The notes under the pieces: model-generated
The model's database searches: none
Told to the model about the DNA's origin: nothing
The model's input: only the letters and a program-made list of their open reading frames with translations
Assembly: GCA_964479465.1 (NCBI GenBank)
Contig: CAYZMG010000062.1
Span: forward strand, 1 to 27,458
Direction: 5' to 3'
From: CADCTB01 sp964479465
GTDB taxonomy: Bacteria > Actinomycetota > Acidimicrobiia > Acidimicrobiales > AC-14
DNA: 27,458 bases
Translations under genes and position numbers: made by a program
Part shown: positions 1-7,474 of the stretch, piece by piece
Numbering within the stretch: the stretch's first letter is position 1
Layout: every line of letters starts with the position of its first letter

Positions 1-162
1 ACCCCCAGGGATCACCGCGCCGTTAGGTTGCGGCCGGAGGCTGCGCTAAGTGACACCAGAGGTCAGCCGGCCGCCGCGGGGTTATGGGACGGCGACCGCG
101 GCCGCATCGGTGCCCGGATGCGCGCTCAGGATTGTGCGTGGCCGCCGTGTGATCATTGTCTC

Positions 163-576
163 GTGGCCGAGAGCGAGCGGAAGTGGGTACAGCTGCTCAG
201 CGCCAACGTGTGGACGACGTACGGATCTTGGATGGTCCTGCACTTCGGGCTGGGGCTTCTCTTGCGGATGTTTCCCCTGCACCAGGCGGGTGACTACATC
301 GGCTTCTGGGGGTGGTTCCTGCTGGTCTCGCTTTCGGGAGCCGGCTACGGCGCCCGGCAGGACGCCGCCGCTGGGCTCGCACACCGCCCCATCAGCCGCA
401 CCGAGTACGTGCTCGCGGCCGTCTTTGCTGTCTCCGTGATTGTCATCGTGTTCGCCACCGACAACACCTCGGCACGGATGCCAGGGCGATATCTCGTCGC
501 CCTTCTCCTCGCGGTGCTGACCGTCGTCGACTCGATCTCCCGCCGCTCGCGGAGAGGGGCGACGCAATCTGCTTGA
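163..576 (+). CDS. Small multi-pass membrane protein, unknown function
   Basis: I do not recognise a family. From the GTG at 163 the protein is 137 residues and reads as about four hydrophobic segments: one beginning near GSWMVLHFGLGLLLRMF, a second at IGFWGWFLLVSLSGAGYGA, a third at YVLAAVFAVSVIVIVF and a fourth at YLVALLLAVLTVVDSI. It ends in a short basic, serine-rich tail. It therefore probably sits in the cytoplasmic membrane. The start is uncertain. The frame is open to a TTG at 28 and has an ATG at 118, none with a clear ribosome binding site, and the residues before 163 look non-coding in composition. It is isolated, with the next recognisable gene 400 bp away on the other strand. Confidence 0.5.
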   Translation: MAESERKWVQLLSANVWTTYGSWMVLHFGLGLLLRMFPLHQAGDYIGFWGWFLLVSLSGAGYGARQDAAAGLAHRPISRTEYVLAAVFAVSVIVIVFATDNTSARMPGRYLVALLLAVLTVVDSISRRSRRGATQSA

Positions 577-992
577 GCGCGTGGGGACTCGCCTGCTCCT
601 CCAGTACCGTGCCGACGTCGTCCACGACGTCGCGCGTGTCGCGATCCCGAGGGGTACGACGGTCGAGGGCCGAAACCGACTCGTGGCCGTCCAGTGGCGG
701 GAGGCCCCGGTCGCTCGCTGCGCTCTGAGGCGCCGGACCGCTTGCCTGCGAGGGCGGCGTACGGCCGCACAACGGCCCGATGGAGCCGCCGTATCTCCGC
801 CCAGTCCCCCACGTTGATCACCCTTCCTTCTCCCTGGCTCGCATGGGGATCAGAGTCCGAGTTCCATACGGTCAGTGGTGGACACGGGGAAGGGGGAACG
901 TTTCACATGCCGCGGACAACGGGCAGATGCGCACAGCCGTCCCCGTGGACAGATGCGTCCGAAGCGCGGCGATCGGGTCCAGCGGGCAGCAG
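577..992. other. 416-bp gap with transposase remnant
   Basis: No intact gene is visible here. The stretch holds the decayed start of an IS21-type transposase at 697-821 (listed separately). I see nothing recognisable in 577-696 or 822-992 on either strand. Confidence 0.5.
697..821 (-). pseudogene. Decayed N-terminus of an IS21-family (IstA-type) transposase
   Basis: Reading leftward from a GTG at 821, the peptide runs V-I-N-V-G-DWAEIRRLHRA. This matches the conserved start of IS21-family IstA transposases, which typically begin with a VEDWAEIRRLHRAEG-like block followed by an HTH. The frame is then lost. About 60 bp later a second frame gives S-A-A-S-D-R-G-L-P-P, which resembles the ALASDRPP stretch that follows the IstA HTH. 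Only this 5' end survives: no DDE catalytic domain, IstB partner or terminal repeats are visible. The assignment rests on short matches recalled from the family. Confidence 0.42.
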
Positions 993-1490
993 TCAGGCGA
1001 TTCGTCCGGCGATGTGGGCAGCCAGTTCGCGGTCCGGACTGCCGTGGCGACCGTACAGCGGTCCGCACGGCGTCCTGGCCAGCCACAGCGACAGATCCAC
1101 GAGGTCGACGGCGTCCTCGGACTCGGCGTAGGCGCCGGCCAGGAACGCGAACTCGGTCATCATCCCGACCATGCTGCGGTTCTTCGTCGTGGCGAGACGG
1201 TGGTCGGCCATCGCTTCGCACTCGGCCTCGATGAACGCCTCGGCGATGCCGTGTCGTCGCAGCACAGTCGCCAACACCGTCGGGAACCGGACGACGACCG
1301 TGGCCGCGGGGGCGAAGGGCAGCAGCACCGGCAGCAAGGTCGACTCGCTGACGAACAGCCCGACCTGGGGCTTCCAGAACAGGACGGTGGCGTACCAGTC
1401 GCCGAGGGAGGTCGTCGGGTGCCGGACCTCGGCCCGGGACGGAGCGCCCACCCGTCCGAGGAACTTGCGGGTCCCGTGAACGACGTACAC
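993..1490 (-). CDS. DUF6933 family protein
   Basis: A 165-residue protein from a GTG start at 1490. The opening MYVVHGTRKFLGRV, the block LGDWYATVLFWKPQVGLFV, the LLPVLLPFAPAATVVVRFP segment and the ending in SPDRELAAHIAGRIA match the actinobacterial family I know as DUF6933. The biochemical role of that family is not known to me. It looks soluble, with no signal peptide. The length fits the family and the frame is intact. It lies on the minus strand, 147 bp downstream of a nucleotidyltransferase-fold gene in the same orientation. That is too far for obvious coupling. Confidence 0.72.
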   Translation of the reverse strand: MYVVHGTRKFLGRVGAPSRAEVRHPTTSLGDWYATVLFWKPQVGLFVSESTLLPVLLPFAPAATVVVRFPTVLATVLRRHGIAEAFIEAECEAMADHRLATTKNRSMVGMMTEFAFLAGAYAESEDAVDLVDLSLWLARTPCGPLYGRHGSPDRELAAHIAGRIA

Positions 1491-1637
1491 GGTCCCGAGT
1501 CTCGCGTGGCGCTGGGTGGGTCGGTTGGTTTGGGGCCAGTCTCCGAGCCGGCGTTTCGGGGCGCGCTGGGCACGGTCTCATGGACGTGTTACTGGGATGG
1601 GTTCCACGCATCGAAGGGGGAAGCGAGCATCGGCATC

Positions 1638-2222
1638 TCACTCCGCCGATCGGTTGGCGGCCTGCCAGGCCAGGAACGCCTCCGGCATCGTCACGTCATG
1701 GTCGACCACCGCTTCGTAGATGTCGACGCCGGGCGATTGCAGTTCACCAATGGCACGAGCCCGCTTGAGGCGCAGGATCGCAAGCCGTTGCTCTCCCGTG
1801 ATAGCGGCCATCTTCGGAGCCCAGAGGTCACCGGCGTACGCACCGTGATCGAGCACCCACGCATCGACGTTCCAGTACCTATCCTCGAACGTCGCCCCGA
1901 GCTTGAGGAGATACCCCCTGGGGGCCCTCCCGCCGACGGTCGCCCGGAACCGCTCCTGCACCCAGTCGCCGAAGGCGTAGGTATTCCACCAGTCCTGACG
2001 AATCAGGGCATCGAGGACCTCGACCGCGCTCTGGCGGGAGAAGACGTCGAGGAGCAGATGGAGATCAATGTCCGGCGACATCATGGTGTCGTAGGCGTAG
2101 CTCCCGGAGAAGACGATCCTGCCGTGGTCGCCAAGCAGCACCGGGAGGTCAGACGCTTCGAGCAGCCGGGAGGCTCTCTCCCGCCAAGCCCTTGCATCGG
2201 CGAACAGCGGCTGATCGTCCAC
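1638..2222 (-). CDS. Nucleotidyltransferase-fold protein
   Basis: A 194-residue protein starting at a GTG (2222). Near residues 40-53 it has the polymerase-beta-type signature: G40-S41 in the string VFSGSYAYDT, followed by the acidic pair D51-x-D53 in SPDIDLHLLL. In this superfamily the GS motif and DxD carboxylates bind Mg-NTP and catalyse nucleotidyl transfer. A third conserved carboxylate may be in the later YWNVDAWVLDHG stretch. The C-terminal half is helical and charged. Substrate cannot be deduced: resistance-type aminoglycoside nucleotidyltransferases and toxin-type MNT proteins share this fold. No HEPN-like partner gene is adjacent, which argues against an MNT/HEPN pair. Confidence 0.68.
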   Translation of the reverse strand: MDDQPLFADARAWRERASRLLEASDLPVLLGDHGRIVFSGSYAYDTMMSPDIDLHLLLDVFSRQSAVEVLDALIRQDWWNTYAFGDWVQERFRATVGGRAPRGYLLKLGATFEDRYWNVDAWVLDHGAYAGDLWAPKMAAITGEQRLAILRLKRARAIGELQSPGVDIYEAVVDHDVTMPEAFLAWQAANRSAE

Positions 2223-2399
2223 CGTCGCTCAACGATAGGCGGCGAGCAGGAACCCTTTCCCACGGTCGGCGATACGGGGCGATTCAGCAGAACCCGTTGC
2301 TCGGGAATATGGGACGCCTGACAGGTGTGGAGATGAACGAGTCGGACTGGGAGTGCCCAGCTGAACACCCGGCGAAAAGAAGATCGCTCACCGCCGACA

Positions 2400-3218
2400 T
2401 TACGACGCGGTCTCGTTGGAGCTATCGACCATCAGGGTGGCGACGCTCGCGTCGTAGAGACGGATCAGTGCGTCAAGCGTCTCCGGCGCGTGGAACTGCG
2501 GGTCCCAAACGAGTTCGGCAAGGGAGTCGCTCACGACGAAGCCGGCGGCCACATCGACGTTGCGGTAGGCGGCGACGGCGAACAAGGCCGCCGCTTCCAT
2601 CTCGACGCACAAGACGCCGTCGGCCTGGTAGTGACGGAGCTCCTCGACGGTCTCGCGATAAGGGGTGTCGATGGTCCACGAGCTGCCGACGGCGTGCTCG
2701 ACCTCGCGGCTGTGGAGCTGTCGGATGAGGGAGGACGTGAGGCCGGGAGCGGCAAATGCGAACTTGCCGGGCGGGAGGTAGTGATGCGATACACCCTCGT
2801 CGCGCACGGCCCTCTCGCAGACGATCGTGTGACCGACCGGACAGGAGCGCTGCAGGCTGCCGGCGGTTCCGATCGAGATGAACCGGCGGGTGCCTTGCGC
2901 TACCAGCTCCTCTAGGAGCACCGCGGCAACGGGGGCCCCGATTCCGAACCCACCCACCACGCCGACGCGGTGGTCGGTCGCCCGTAGGGTGACGAGTCCT
3001 CGGTAGGTGCGCGGCGGGTGGTCAGGATCGAGACCTTCGACATCCAGCACGTGGTTGAGCAGTCGGCGTTGGTAACACAGGATGATCCCCTCTGGGGCCG
3101 TGGAGAGATCGAGCCCGCCGGTCTGTCGCAGGTATGCGAGAAAATCGCTCGGCGCGAAGAACGCCTCGTGGGCGTGCTTGCCGCGGTAGTTGGGATAGCT
3201 GACTTCCTCCGTCGACAC
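2400..3218 (-). CDS. Nucleoside phosphorylase (PNP/UDP phosphorylase family)
   Basis: A 272-residue protein, GTG start at 3218. Family members cleave nucleosides with phosphate to give the free base and pentose-1-phosphate in salvage. Visible motifs are the glycine-rich phosphate region GGFGIGAPVAAVLLEEL (89-105), the signature ISIGTAGSL (114-122), the M207-E208-A209 ribose-binding motif in CVEMEAAAL, and S230-D231, where the acid that protonates the base normally sits. An N-terminal extension of about 75 residues precedes the core and includes CYQRRLLNHVL. Whether it prefers uridine, purines or another nucleoside cannot be read from sequence. It is divergent from the GrpB-family gene, with 214 bp between them. 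It is one of three purine/nucleobase-type enzymes in the window. Confidence 0.82.
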   Translation of the reverse strand: MSTEEVSYPNYRGKHAHEAFFAPSDFLAYLRQTGGLDLSTAPEGIILCYQRRLLNHVLDVEGLDPDHPPRTYRGLVTLRATDHRVGVVGGFGIGAPVAAVLLEELVAQGTRRFISIGTAGSLQRSCPVGHTIVCERAVRDEGVSHHYLPPGKFAFAAPGLTSSLIRQLHSREVEHAVGSSWTIDTPYRETVEELRHYQADGVLCVEMEAAALFAVAAYRNVDVAAGFVVSDSLAELVWDPQFHAPETLDALIRLYDASVATLMVDSSNETAS

Positions 3219-3432
3219 CGGCCCATCATGTCGCCCGGGGGCTTTCGGCGTCTCACGAGAATTAGGTTGCGGGTCGGCTGGCAGTCACTGGCCGGAGGGA
3301 CGGACCCCAGCGACCGCCGTGGGCCACCTGCTGTTGCTTCTCCGGCGCCTGAACGCCGGTGGTCCCGCATCTCCTCGCGTGTTCGCTGTGGTAACGGCGG
3401 TGAACGAACGTCGGCAGCAATACTTGACTGCC

Positions 3433-4008
3433 ATGGTCCTGTCCGGCTCCGGCCCCGTCGAAGTCTTGGACTACGACCCGTCGTGGGCGACGCGGTTCCT
3501 CGATTACGCCGCACGCATCCAGCGGGTGCTCGGCGCCGTCACCGTCCGAGTGGAGCACATCGGCTCAACGGCTGTTCCGGGGCTAGCGGCGAAGCCGGTG
3601 ATCGACGTCCAGGTGTCGGTTCCGGAGGTCGCTGAGCTTGGCCTGTACAAAGAGGCACTCGAGTTGCTGGGGTTCTTGCATCGCCCCCATCCGGAGAACG
3701 ACGAAGCTCGAGAGTTCTTTCGCCCGCCCGGGCCTCGCGTCGTGCACGTCCACGTCGTCGGGGCGGGCAGCGTGGAGGAGCGGCGGTATCTGCTCCACAG
3801 AGACTTCCTACGCGCTCATCCGAGTGTCGCTTCCGAGTACGGAGCGTTGAAGAGGCGGCTAGCGCTAGCCGGACAGCTGGCGGACGCCCGCCAGGAATAT
3901 CAAATGGCGAAGGACCCGTTCCTCAAGCAGATGGACCGCAATGCGAATGAGTGGGCCGTCCTGACGAAGTGGTCCCCTGACCCATGTCGTGACAAGGACG
4001 TCCCGTGA
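3433..4008 (+). CDS. GrpB family (UPF0157) nucleotidyltransferase-like protein
   Basis: A 191-residue protein from the ATG at 3433. The string VEHIGSTAVPGLAAKPVIDVQV (about 40-61) is the hallmark of the GrpB/UPF0157 family, which has a nucleotidyltransferase-like fold. G44-S45 and D58 correspond to the GS and first acidic positions. The family is also found fused to dephospho-CoA kinase in mycobacteria, but its own activity is not settled. The conserved late segment HRDFLRAHPSVASEYGALKRRLA is also present. The frame is open upstream to 3319, but the family match begins only after 3433. Its last four bases overlap the GTG start of the exoribonuclease gene, so the two are probably translationally coupled. 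Confidence 0.85.
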   Translation: MVLSGSGPVEVLDYDPSWATRFLDYAARIQRVLGAVTVRVEHIGSTAVPGLAAKPVIDVQVSVPEVAELGLYKEALELLGFLHRPHPENDEAREFFRPPGPRVVHVHVVGAGSVEERRYLLHRDFLRAHPSVASEYGALKRRLALAGQLADARQEYQMAKDPFLKQMDRNANEWAVLTKWSPDPCRDKDVP

Positions 4009-4499
4009 GGTACTTCCTCGACACGGAACATACCGACGACGGCGAACGCTTAGAGCTCATCTCGATCGCTGTCGTCTGTGAGGACGGGCGTGAGTACTAC
4101 GCCGCCGTCGAGGACTACGACGACGCCGCGGTCACACCGTGGATCGCCGAGCACGTGTTGCCAAAGCTCCCGCCTCCGGGCGATCCGCTGTGGAAGCCAC
4201 GGCGGCAGATCCGTGATGACTTGGCCGAGTTCGTGGTCGGGGAGGAGATCGAGTTCTGGACGATGTGTGCATGGCCGGACTGGTCGATCGTCGTGCGGCT
4301 CTTCGGACGATTCGAGGACGTCCCCGAGTCGTGGCCGATGGCGTGTTGGGACCTCTGGCAGCTCGAGGCGGAGCTCGGCGTCACGGAAGCGGACCGACTC
4401 CCTGAGCCAGAGGGTGTTCACAACGCATTGATCGACGCTCATTATCACCAGCGGATCTACGAGTCACTCCGCAGGCTGCGGTCCGTGACAAGGCCCTGA
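4005..4499 (+). CDS. 3'-5' exoribonuclease, Rv2179c (AS) type
   Basis: A 164-residue protein that resembles mycobacterial Rv2179c, an RNase T/DEDD-type 3'-5' exoribonuclease. It has MRYFLDTEH at the N-terminus, giving the metal-binding acids D6 and E8, then LELISIAVVCEDGREYY. The C-terminal VHNALIDAHYHQR supplies H139 and D144 of the last exonuclease motif. The middle acid is probably D92 in CAWPDWS, where the family usually has a Y-D-W segment. The start is a GTG in the GTGA overlap with the GrpB-family stop, which implies a two-gene operon. The known family acts on single-stranded RNA 3' overhangs; the substrate here is inferred. Confidence 0.83.
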   Translation: MRYFLDTEHTDDGERLELISIAVVCEDGREYYAAVEDYDDAAVTPWIAEHVLPKLPPPGDPLWKPRRQIRDDLAEFVVGEEIEFWTMCAWPDWSIVVRLFGRFEDVPESWPMACWDLWQLEAELGVTEADRLPEPEGVHNALIDAHYHQRIYESLRRLRSVTRP

Positions 4500-4562
4500 T
4501 CCGGCCACTGCCGGAAGACGACGTTCGACGAGGGGACAAATACGGCCGCTATCGTCGTTTTC

Positions 4563-4617
4563 GCGCGACAGATTTCGCGCCGACACGGATGCCCGATCGG
4601 ATGAGACACGGGTCTCA
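4563..4617. terminator. Possible bidirectional terminator hairpins between convergent genes
   Basis: The 131-bp gap between two converging genes contains two perfect short stem-loops. One has arms GCGCGA/TCGCGC at 4563-4568 and 4575-4580. The other has arms TGAGAC/GTCTCA at 4602-4607 and 4612-4617 with an ACGG loop. Neither has a U-run, as is usual in high-GC actinobacteria. Function is inferred from position only. Confidence 0.35.
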
Positions 4618-4630
4618 CCCCGTTGAGCCG

Positions 4631-5557
4631 TCACTCGCCGGGACGGCCGATGCAGAAGGGATGACCGGCCGGATCTGCGTATACGGGGAACCCATCGCGC
4701 GGGCGGAGGATCGAGCCGCCTAACTCGATGACGCGCGCGGCGACCGGTGCCGGGTCGTCGAACATCAGATCGACGTGCACCTGCGCCGGATACGCCGGGT
4801 CCGGCCACCGGGGCGCCTCGGCACTCGAATGCTGGAACGCGAGCACCGGGGTGGTATCGGTGCCAAGGAGGCGTTCGTAGAACACCTGCAGCGCCTCCGG
4901 GTCGGGTGCATCCATCACGAGGCGCCATAGCTCCGGCTTCGCCACAGCCGCCTGATAGAGGCAGAAGGGGTGACCGATGATGTCCCCGTAGACCCGATGG
5001 TCGTCAAAGTCCGCGAGTCGAGTGGCACCACGCTCCACGACCAGCGCGTCGACGGCTTCGAGGTCAGCAACTCGGATGTCGAGGTGCATCTGCTGCGGGT
5101 AGGCGGGATTGGGCCAGCGCGGCCGCGGGTCGTCGGGTCTCCCCTCGTCGAACACGAGCAGCGGAATGCCCCACCGATCAGGATGGAGGAGATCGCCGTA
5201 GAGGGCCAACATCGCGTCGCGGTCCTCGTTCCAGGGACACTGCAGGACGATGTTCGCGATCCCCTCCGCGGCGCTGCGCTTGAGCTGCGCCCCGAACCAT
5301 CGGCCGTCGTCGTCCACGATGACCGTGGCGACAGCGCTACCTCGCTCGCCCTCGAGGTGAAATCGCGTGAGCGTTGACGACACCTGCGTCTCGCTCGCAA
5401 CCGAGCGGGGCGACCCGAGCAGGGAGTCGAGCCCGGCAACCCAGTCCCGAACCCAAGGGTCGGCATCCCATCCCTCGAGTCGTGGTGCGAACAGAAAGGT
5501 GAGTGCCCTAACCGCGCCCACGTCAAGCAGGTCGAGGACCTCTCGTGCCTCCGCCAT
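4631..5557 (-). CDS. Tandem VOC (glyoxalase-like) domain protein
   Basis: A 308-residue protein, start taken at the ATG at 5557 (an in-frame ATG at 5575 is equally possible). The N-terminal part of about 110 residues resembles a polyketide-cyclase/NTF2-like region. Two VOC modules follow. The first runs through PQQMHLDIRVADLEAVDALVVERGATRL to GDIIGHPFCLYQ. The second runs through PAQVHVDLMFDDPAPVAARVIELGGSIL to ADPAGHPFCIG. Each module keeps the QxHxD strand and the DP(or DI)xGHPFC ending typical of actinobacterial glyoxalase-like proteins. Catalysis or ligand is unknown; many such proteins bind small molecules or drugs. It is divergent from DinB copy A, with a perfect 8-bp dyad between them. 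Confidence 0.8.
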   Translation of the reverse strand: MAEAREVLDLLDVGAVRALTFLFAPRLEGWDADPWVRDWVAGLDSLLGSPRSVASETQVSSTLTRFHLEGERGSAVATVIVDDDGRWFGAQLKRSAAEGIANIVLQCPWNEDRDAMLALYGDLLHPDRWGIPLLVFDEGRPDDPRPRWPNPAYPQQMHLDIRVADLEAVDALVVERGATRLADFDDHRVYGDIIGHPFCLYQAAVAKPELWRLVMDAPDPEALQVFYERLLGTDTTPVLAFQHSSAEAPRWPDPAYPAQVHVDLMFDDPAPVAARVIELGGSILRPRDGFPVYADPAGHPFCIGRPGE

Positions 5558-5688
5558 AATGCCCACGCTAACCATGTCGCGAACCGCACTGACGCAGAGA
5601 CCGCTGACCTCAGCTCCAGCCCGAGAGGTCGTCGTGGTCGAGGCCCCGCAGCAGGTTAAATGGACCGGAGGGGTTGCTCTCGCCGACT

Positions 5689-5712
5689 GATCTGGCTTGT
5701 CGACGCCAGATC
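5689..5712. promoter_or_regulatory. Perfect 8-bp inverted repeat in a divergent intergenic region
   Basis: Arms GATCTGGC (5689-5696) and GCCAGATC (5705-5712) are separated by 8 bp. It lies between the divergent tandem-VOC and DinB-A genes, about 90 bp upstream of the latter. It lies outside the region duplicated in DinB copy B. It could be an operator or an RNA hairpin. Confidence 0.4.
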
Positions 5713-5737
5713 GCCGATGCGTCGTTGACCGGCACGC

Positions 5738-6448
5738 CGAATCGGTTTCCCCGGCGGGGGGCGCAGCATCTGGCGAAACTCGGACGTAGCGTCGCGCCGA
5801 TGGGGTCAATCTGGGTCGAGAGTCTCGGTCGCAACTTCGATGCGGCGTTGGACCTGTTGGCCGACGCGGTGCGGGACTGCACGGACGAGCTGTGGGAGAC
5901 CAGCATGTGGGACGTCCCCGCGCCGGACGCGAACTACGAGCTGCGCGGCCCGGACGGGAGGGCCGTCACTGAACCCATGGAGCGCCGCGCCTTGGTGCAG
6001 CGATGGTCGGCTCCGTGGTCCGTGGCGTGGCACGTGCTCGAGTGCTTCGACTACGACCTCAACGGTGACCTCGCACCATGGACCCCGCCGGATCCGTTCG
6101 CCGGCAAGCCGCACTGGCGGTTCTGGAGCTCAGTTCCACCTTGGTCCCGGACCGAGATAGTCGGTTACCTCGACTATTGCCGCCAACGGGCCCGCGACAC
6201 ACTGGCCGGCGTGACGGAGGAGAAGGCGGCCACACCGCTGCCACCCTCCCACCGCTACCGAGGCCAGCCGTACGCCTGGGTCATCACGAGCCTCGTGGGC
6301 CACACCACCGAGCACGGTTCGCAGATCCGGCAATTCATTACGGCAGCTGGCGTCGGGCGCGGTACCCAGGGCCAGATCGAGGGCGACACCGCGCCGGCGA
6401 CAAAGTGATGGGGCCCGCGGCGGAGCGCACCGAACGATGGTTCCGGTG
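5738..6448 (+). repeat. Inverted long repeat, copy A (contains DinB gene A)
   Basis: About 711 bp that match 21820-22538 in reverse complement. Similarity begins at CGAATCG followed by TCCCCGG, about 60 bp before the DinB start. It ends near TTCCGGTG, about 40 bp past the DinB-A stop. The encoded proteins differ at only about a dozen of 190 aligned positions. Confidence 0.85.
5800..6408 (+). CDS. DinB-like (four-helix, metal-dependent) protein, copy A
   Basis: A 202-residue protein from the ATG at 5800. It fits the DinB/maleylpyruvate-isomerase-like superfamily, whose actinobacterial members are often mycothiol-dependent thiol transferases with a three-residue metal site. The histidine in VAWHVLECFDYDLNG and the late HTTEHGSQIRQF segment are the likely metal ligands. 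The string RYRGQPYAWVITSLVGHTTEH is typical of DUF664-like members. The start is supported because the inverted duplicate at 21894-22475 begins at the same codon and upstream similarity changes character there. Compared with copy B it has a longer C-terminus (Q-I-E-G-D-T-A-P-A-T-K) because copy B has an earlier TAG. Substrate is unknown. Confidence 0.78.
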   Translation: MGSIWVESLGRNFDAALDLLADAVRDCTDELWETSMWDVPAPDANYELRGPDGRAVTEPMERRALVQRWSAPWSVAWHVLECFDYDLNGDLAPWTPPDPFAGKPHWRFWSSVPPWSRTEIVGYLDYCRQRARDTLAGVTEEKAATPLPPSHRYRGQPYAWVITSLVGHTTEHGSQIRQFITAAGVGRGTQGQIEGDTAPATK

Positions 6449-6551
6449 ACTGCTCGGACGCGACAGATCATCGGCTCGATGGCCGCTCGGCGACTCGGCG
6501 CGGAGGGCCGGAGCCATCTCCTCGCCGTGGTCACGGCGCGGCATGGACTCG

Positions 6552-7361
6552 CTATCGCAGCCGACGCGCGACCTCCTCGAGTCGCTCGATCCACGCCACA
6601 GCCGGTGGCGACCCGGGCTCGTAGTCTGAGAACGTCAAGATCGCCTGAGTCAACGCGTGGGGAAACGCATCTTCGATCTCGGCCTCGTCTGGACCGTAGG
6701 CATCCAACACCGCGTCCCACAGCGGGGGCTCCACCGATGAGACCAAGTACCAAGTCAGATCGATCGCGCCGCCCGCGAGCCGCACGTCCTCCCAATCGAC
6801 GAGGACTACCTCGCCCCCTGCCGAAGATCGGATGTTTCCTGACGAGGCGTCGCCGTGAATGACCGTGAGGCGACTGAACGCGACCTCGTCGCGTTCGAGC
6901 TGTGCAACCCGCCCGACGTAGCGCCTCCCGGCATTAAGGACGGCCGACGTGACATCTGGGCGCTCGCAAAGCGAGGCCCAGACATCGTCGTAGAGCCGCC
7001 CGATCGCTTCTGCGGCGCCGGTGGACCGCTTCAACCATGGCCACTGATCTTCTGCGCGATGCTCCCAACGACGGTGAAGGTCAGCGAGCAGTGCTGCGAC
7101 CGACATCGGGTCGGCGCCCTCGCGCCAGGTCGACAGATCCTCGAGAACGAGGCGGTAGCCGCTCGCTGTCTCCTCGGCCTGGTAACAGGCGGGAACACGC
7201 ACGCCGACATTCGGCGCCACTTCGCGATAGAAGCGCAGCTCGCGCTCGAACATACCGAGCAGCGCAGGGATCGAGCCCGGTCCCGGCCGCATCCGCTCCT
7301 TGATGAAGCCCTCCACCGCGTCAAAGTACGCCTTGACGAGGAATGGCTCGCGATAGATCAA
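6552..7361 (-). CDS. APH-family phosphotransferase (aminoglycoside/choline kinase fold)
   Basis: A 269-residue protein starting at a TTG (7361). No in-frame ATG or GTG exists before an upstream stop at 7410-7412. Kinase motifs are clear: the catalytic loop VIHGDASSGN (H169-G-D171, N176) and the metal-binding VDWEDV (D189). An earlier segment, YRLVLEDLS, corresponds to the hinge. The N-terminal GSIPALLGMFERELRFYREVAP carries the nucleotide-pocket glutamate helix seen in 'phosphotransferase family' proteins of the ecdysteroid/choline-kinase-like branch. The substrate could be a small alcohol or an aminoglycoside and cannot be called. It converges with DinB-A and is divergent from the HAD gene. 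Confidence 0.8.
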   Translation of the reverse strand: MIYREPFLVKAYFDAVEGFIKERMRPGPGSIPALLGMFERELRFYREVAPNVGVRVPACYQAEETASGYRLVLEDLSTWREGADPMSVAALLADLHRRWEHRAEDQWPWLKRSTGAAEAIGRLYDDVWASLCERPDVTSAVLNAGRRYVGRVAQLERDEVAFSRLTVIHGDASSGNIRSSAGGEVVLVDWEDVRLAGGAIDLTWYLVSSVEPPLWDAVLDAYGPDEAEIEDAFPHALTQAILTFSDYEPGSPPAVAWIERLEEVARRLR

Positions 7362-7431
7362 CGGCGATGCGCGCAGGCGAGGCGGCCCAGAACGATGCCC
7401 GTCATGGGGTCAATCGTCGTGCCGGCGCGAA

Positions 7432-7454
7432 GAACAGCGGACACGCCGCTGTTC
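7432..7454. promoter_or_regulatory. Perfect 9-bp inverted repeat upstream of the HAD gene
   Basis: Arms GAACAGCGG (7432-7440) and CCGCTGTTC (7446-7454) flank a 5-bp loop, ending 20 bp before the HAD ATG in the divergent APH/HAD region. It could be an operator, or a hairpin just ahead of the ribosome binding site (AGGTGG at 7465-7470). Confidence 0.5.
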
Positions 7455-7474
7455 CGTGAGGCCCAGGTGGCACG

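Noticed and set aside
780..2321. A 513-codon plus-strand open frame.
   Set aside because: It lies antisense to the DUF6933 and nucleotidyltransferase genes and shows only low-complexity, Arg/Gly/Pro-rich sequence.
23..3272. Shared 11-mer TTAGGTTGCGG at 23-33 and 3262-3272 as a possible dispersed repeat.
   Set aside because: Similarity stops right after the 11-mer and I found no third copy. Chance in 27 kb of high-GC sequence is plausible.
3341..3362. CCGGCG/CGCCGG inverted repeat between the nucleoside phosphorylase and GrpB-family genes.
   Set aside because: Only 6 bp of pure G/C arms, common by chance in this composition.
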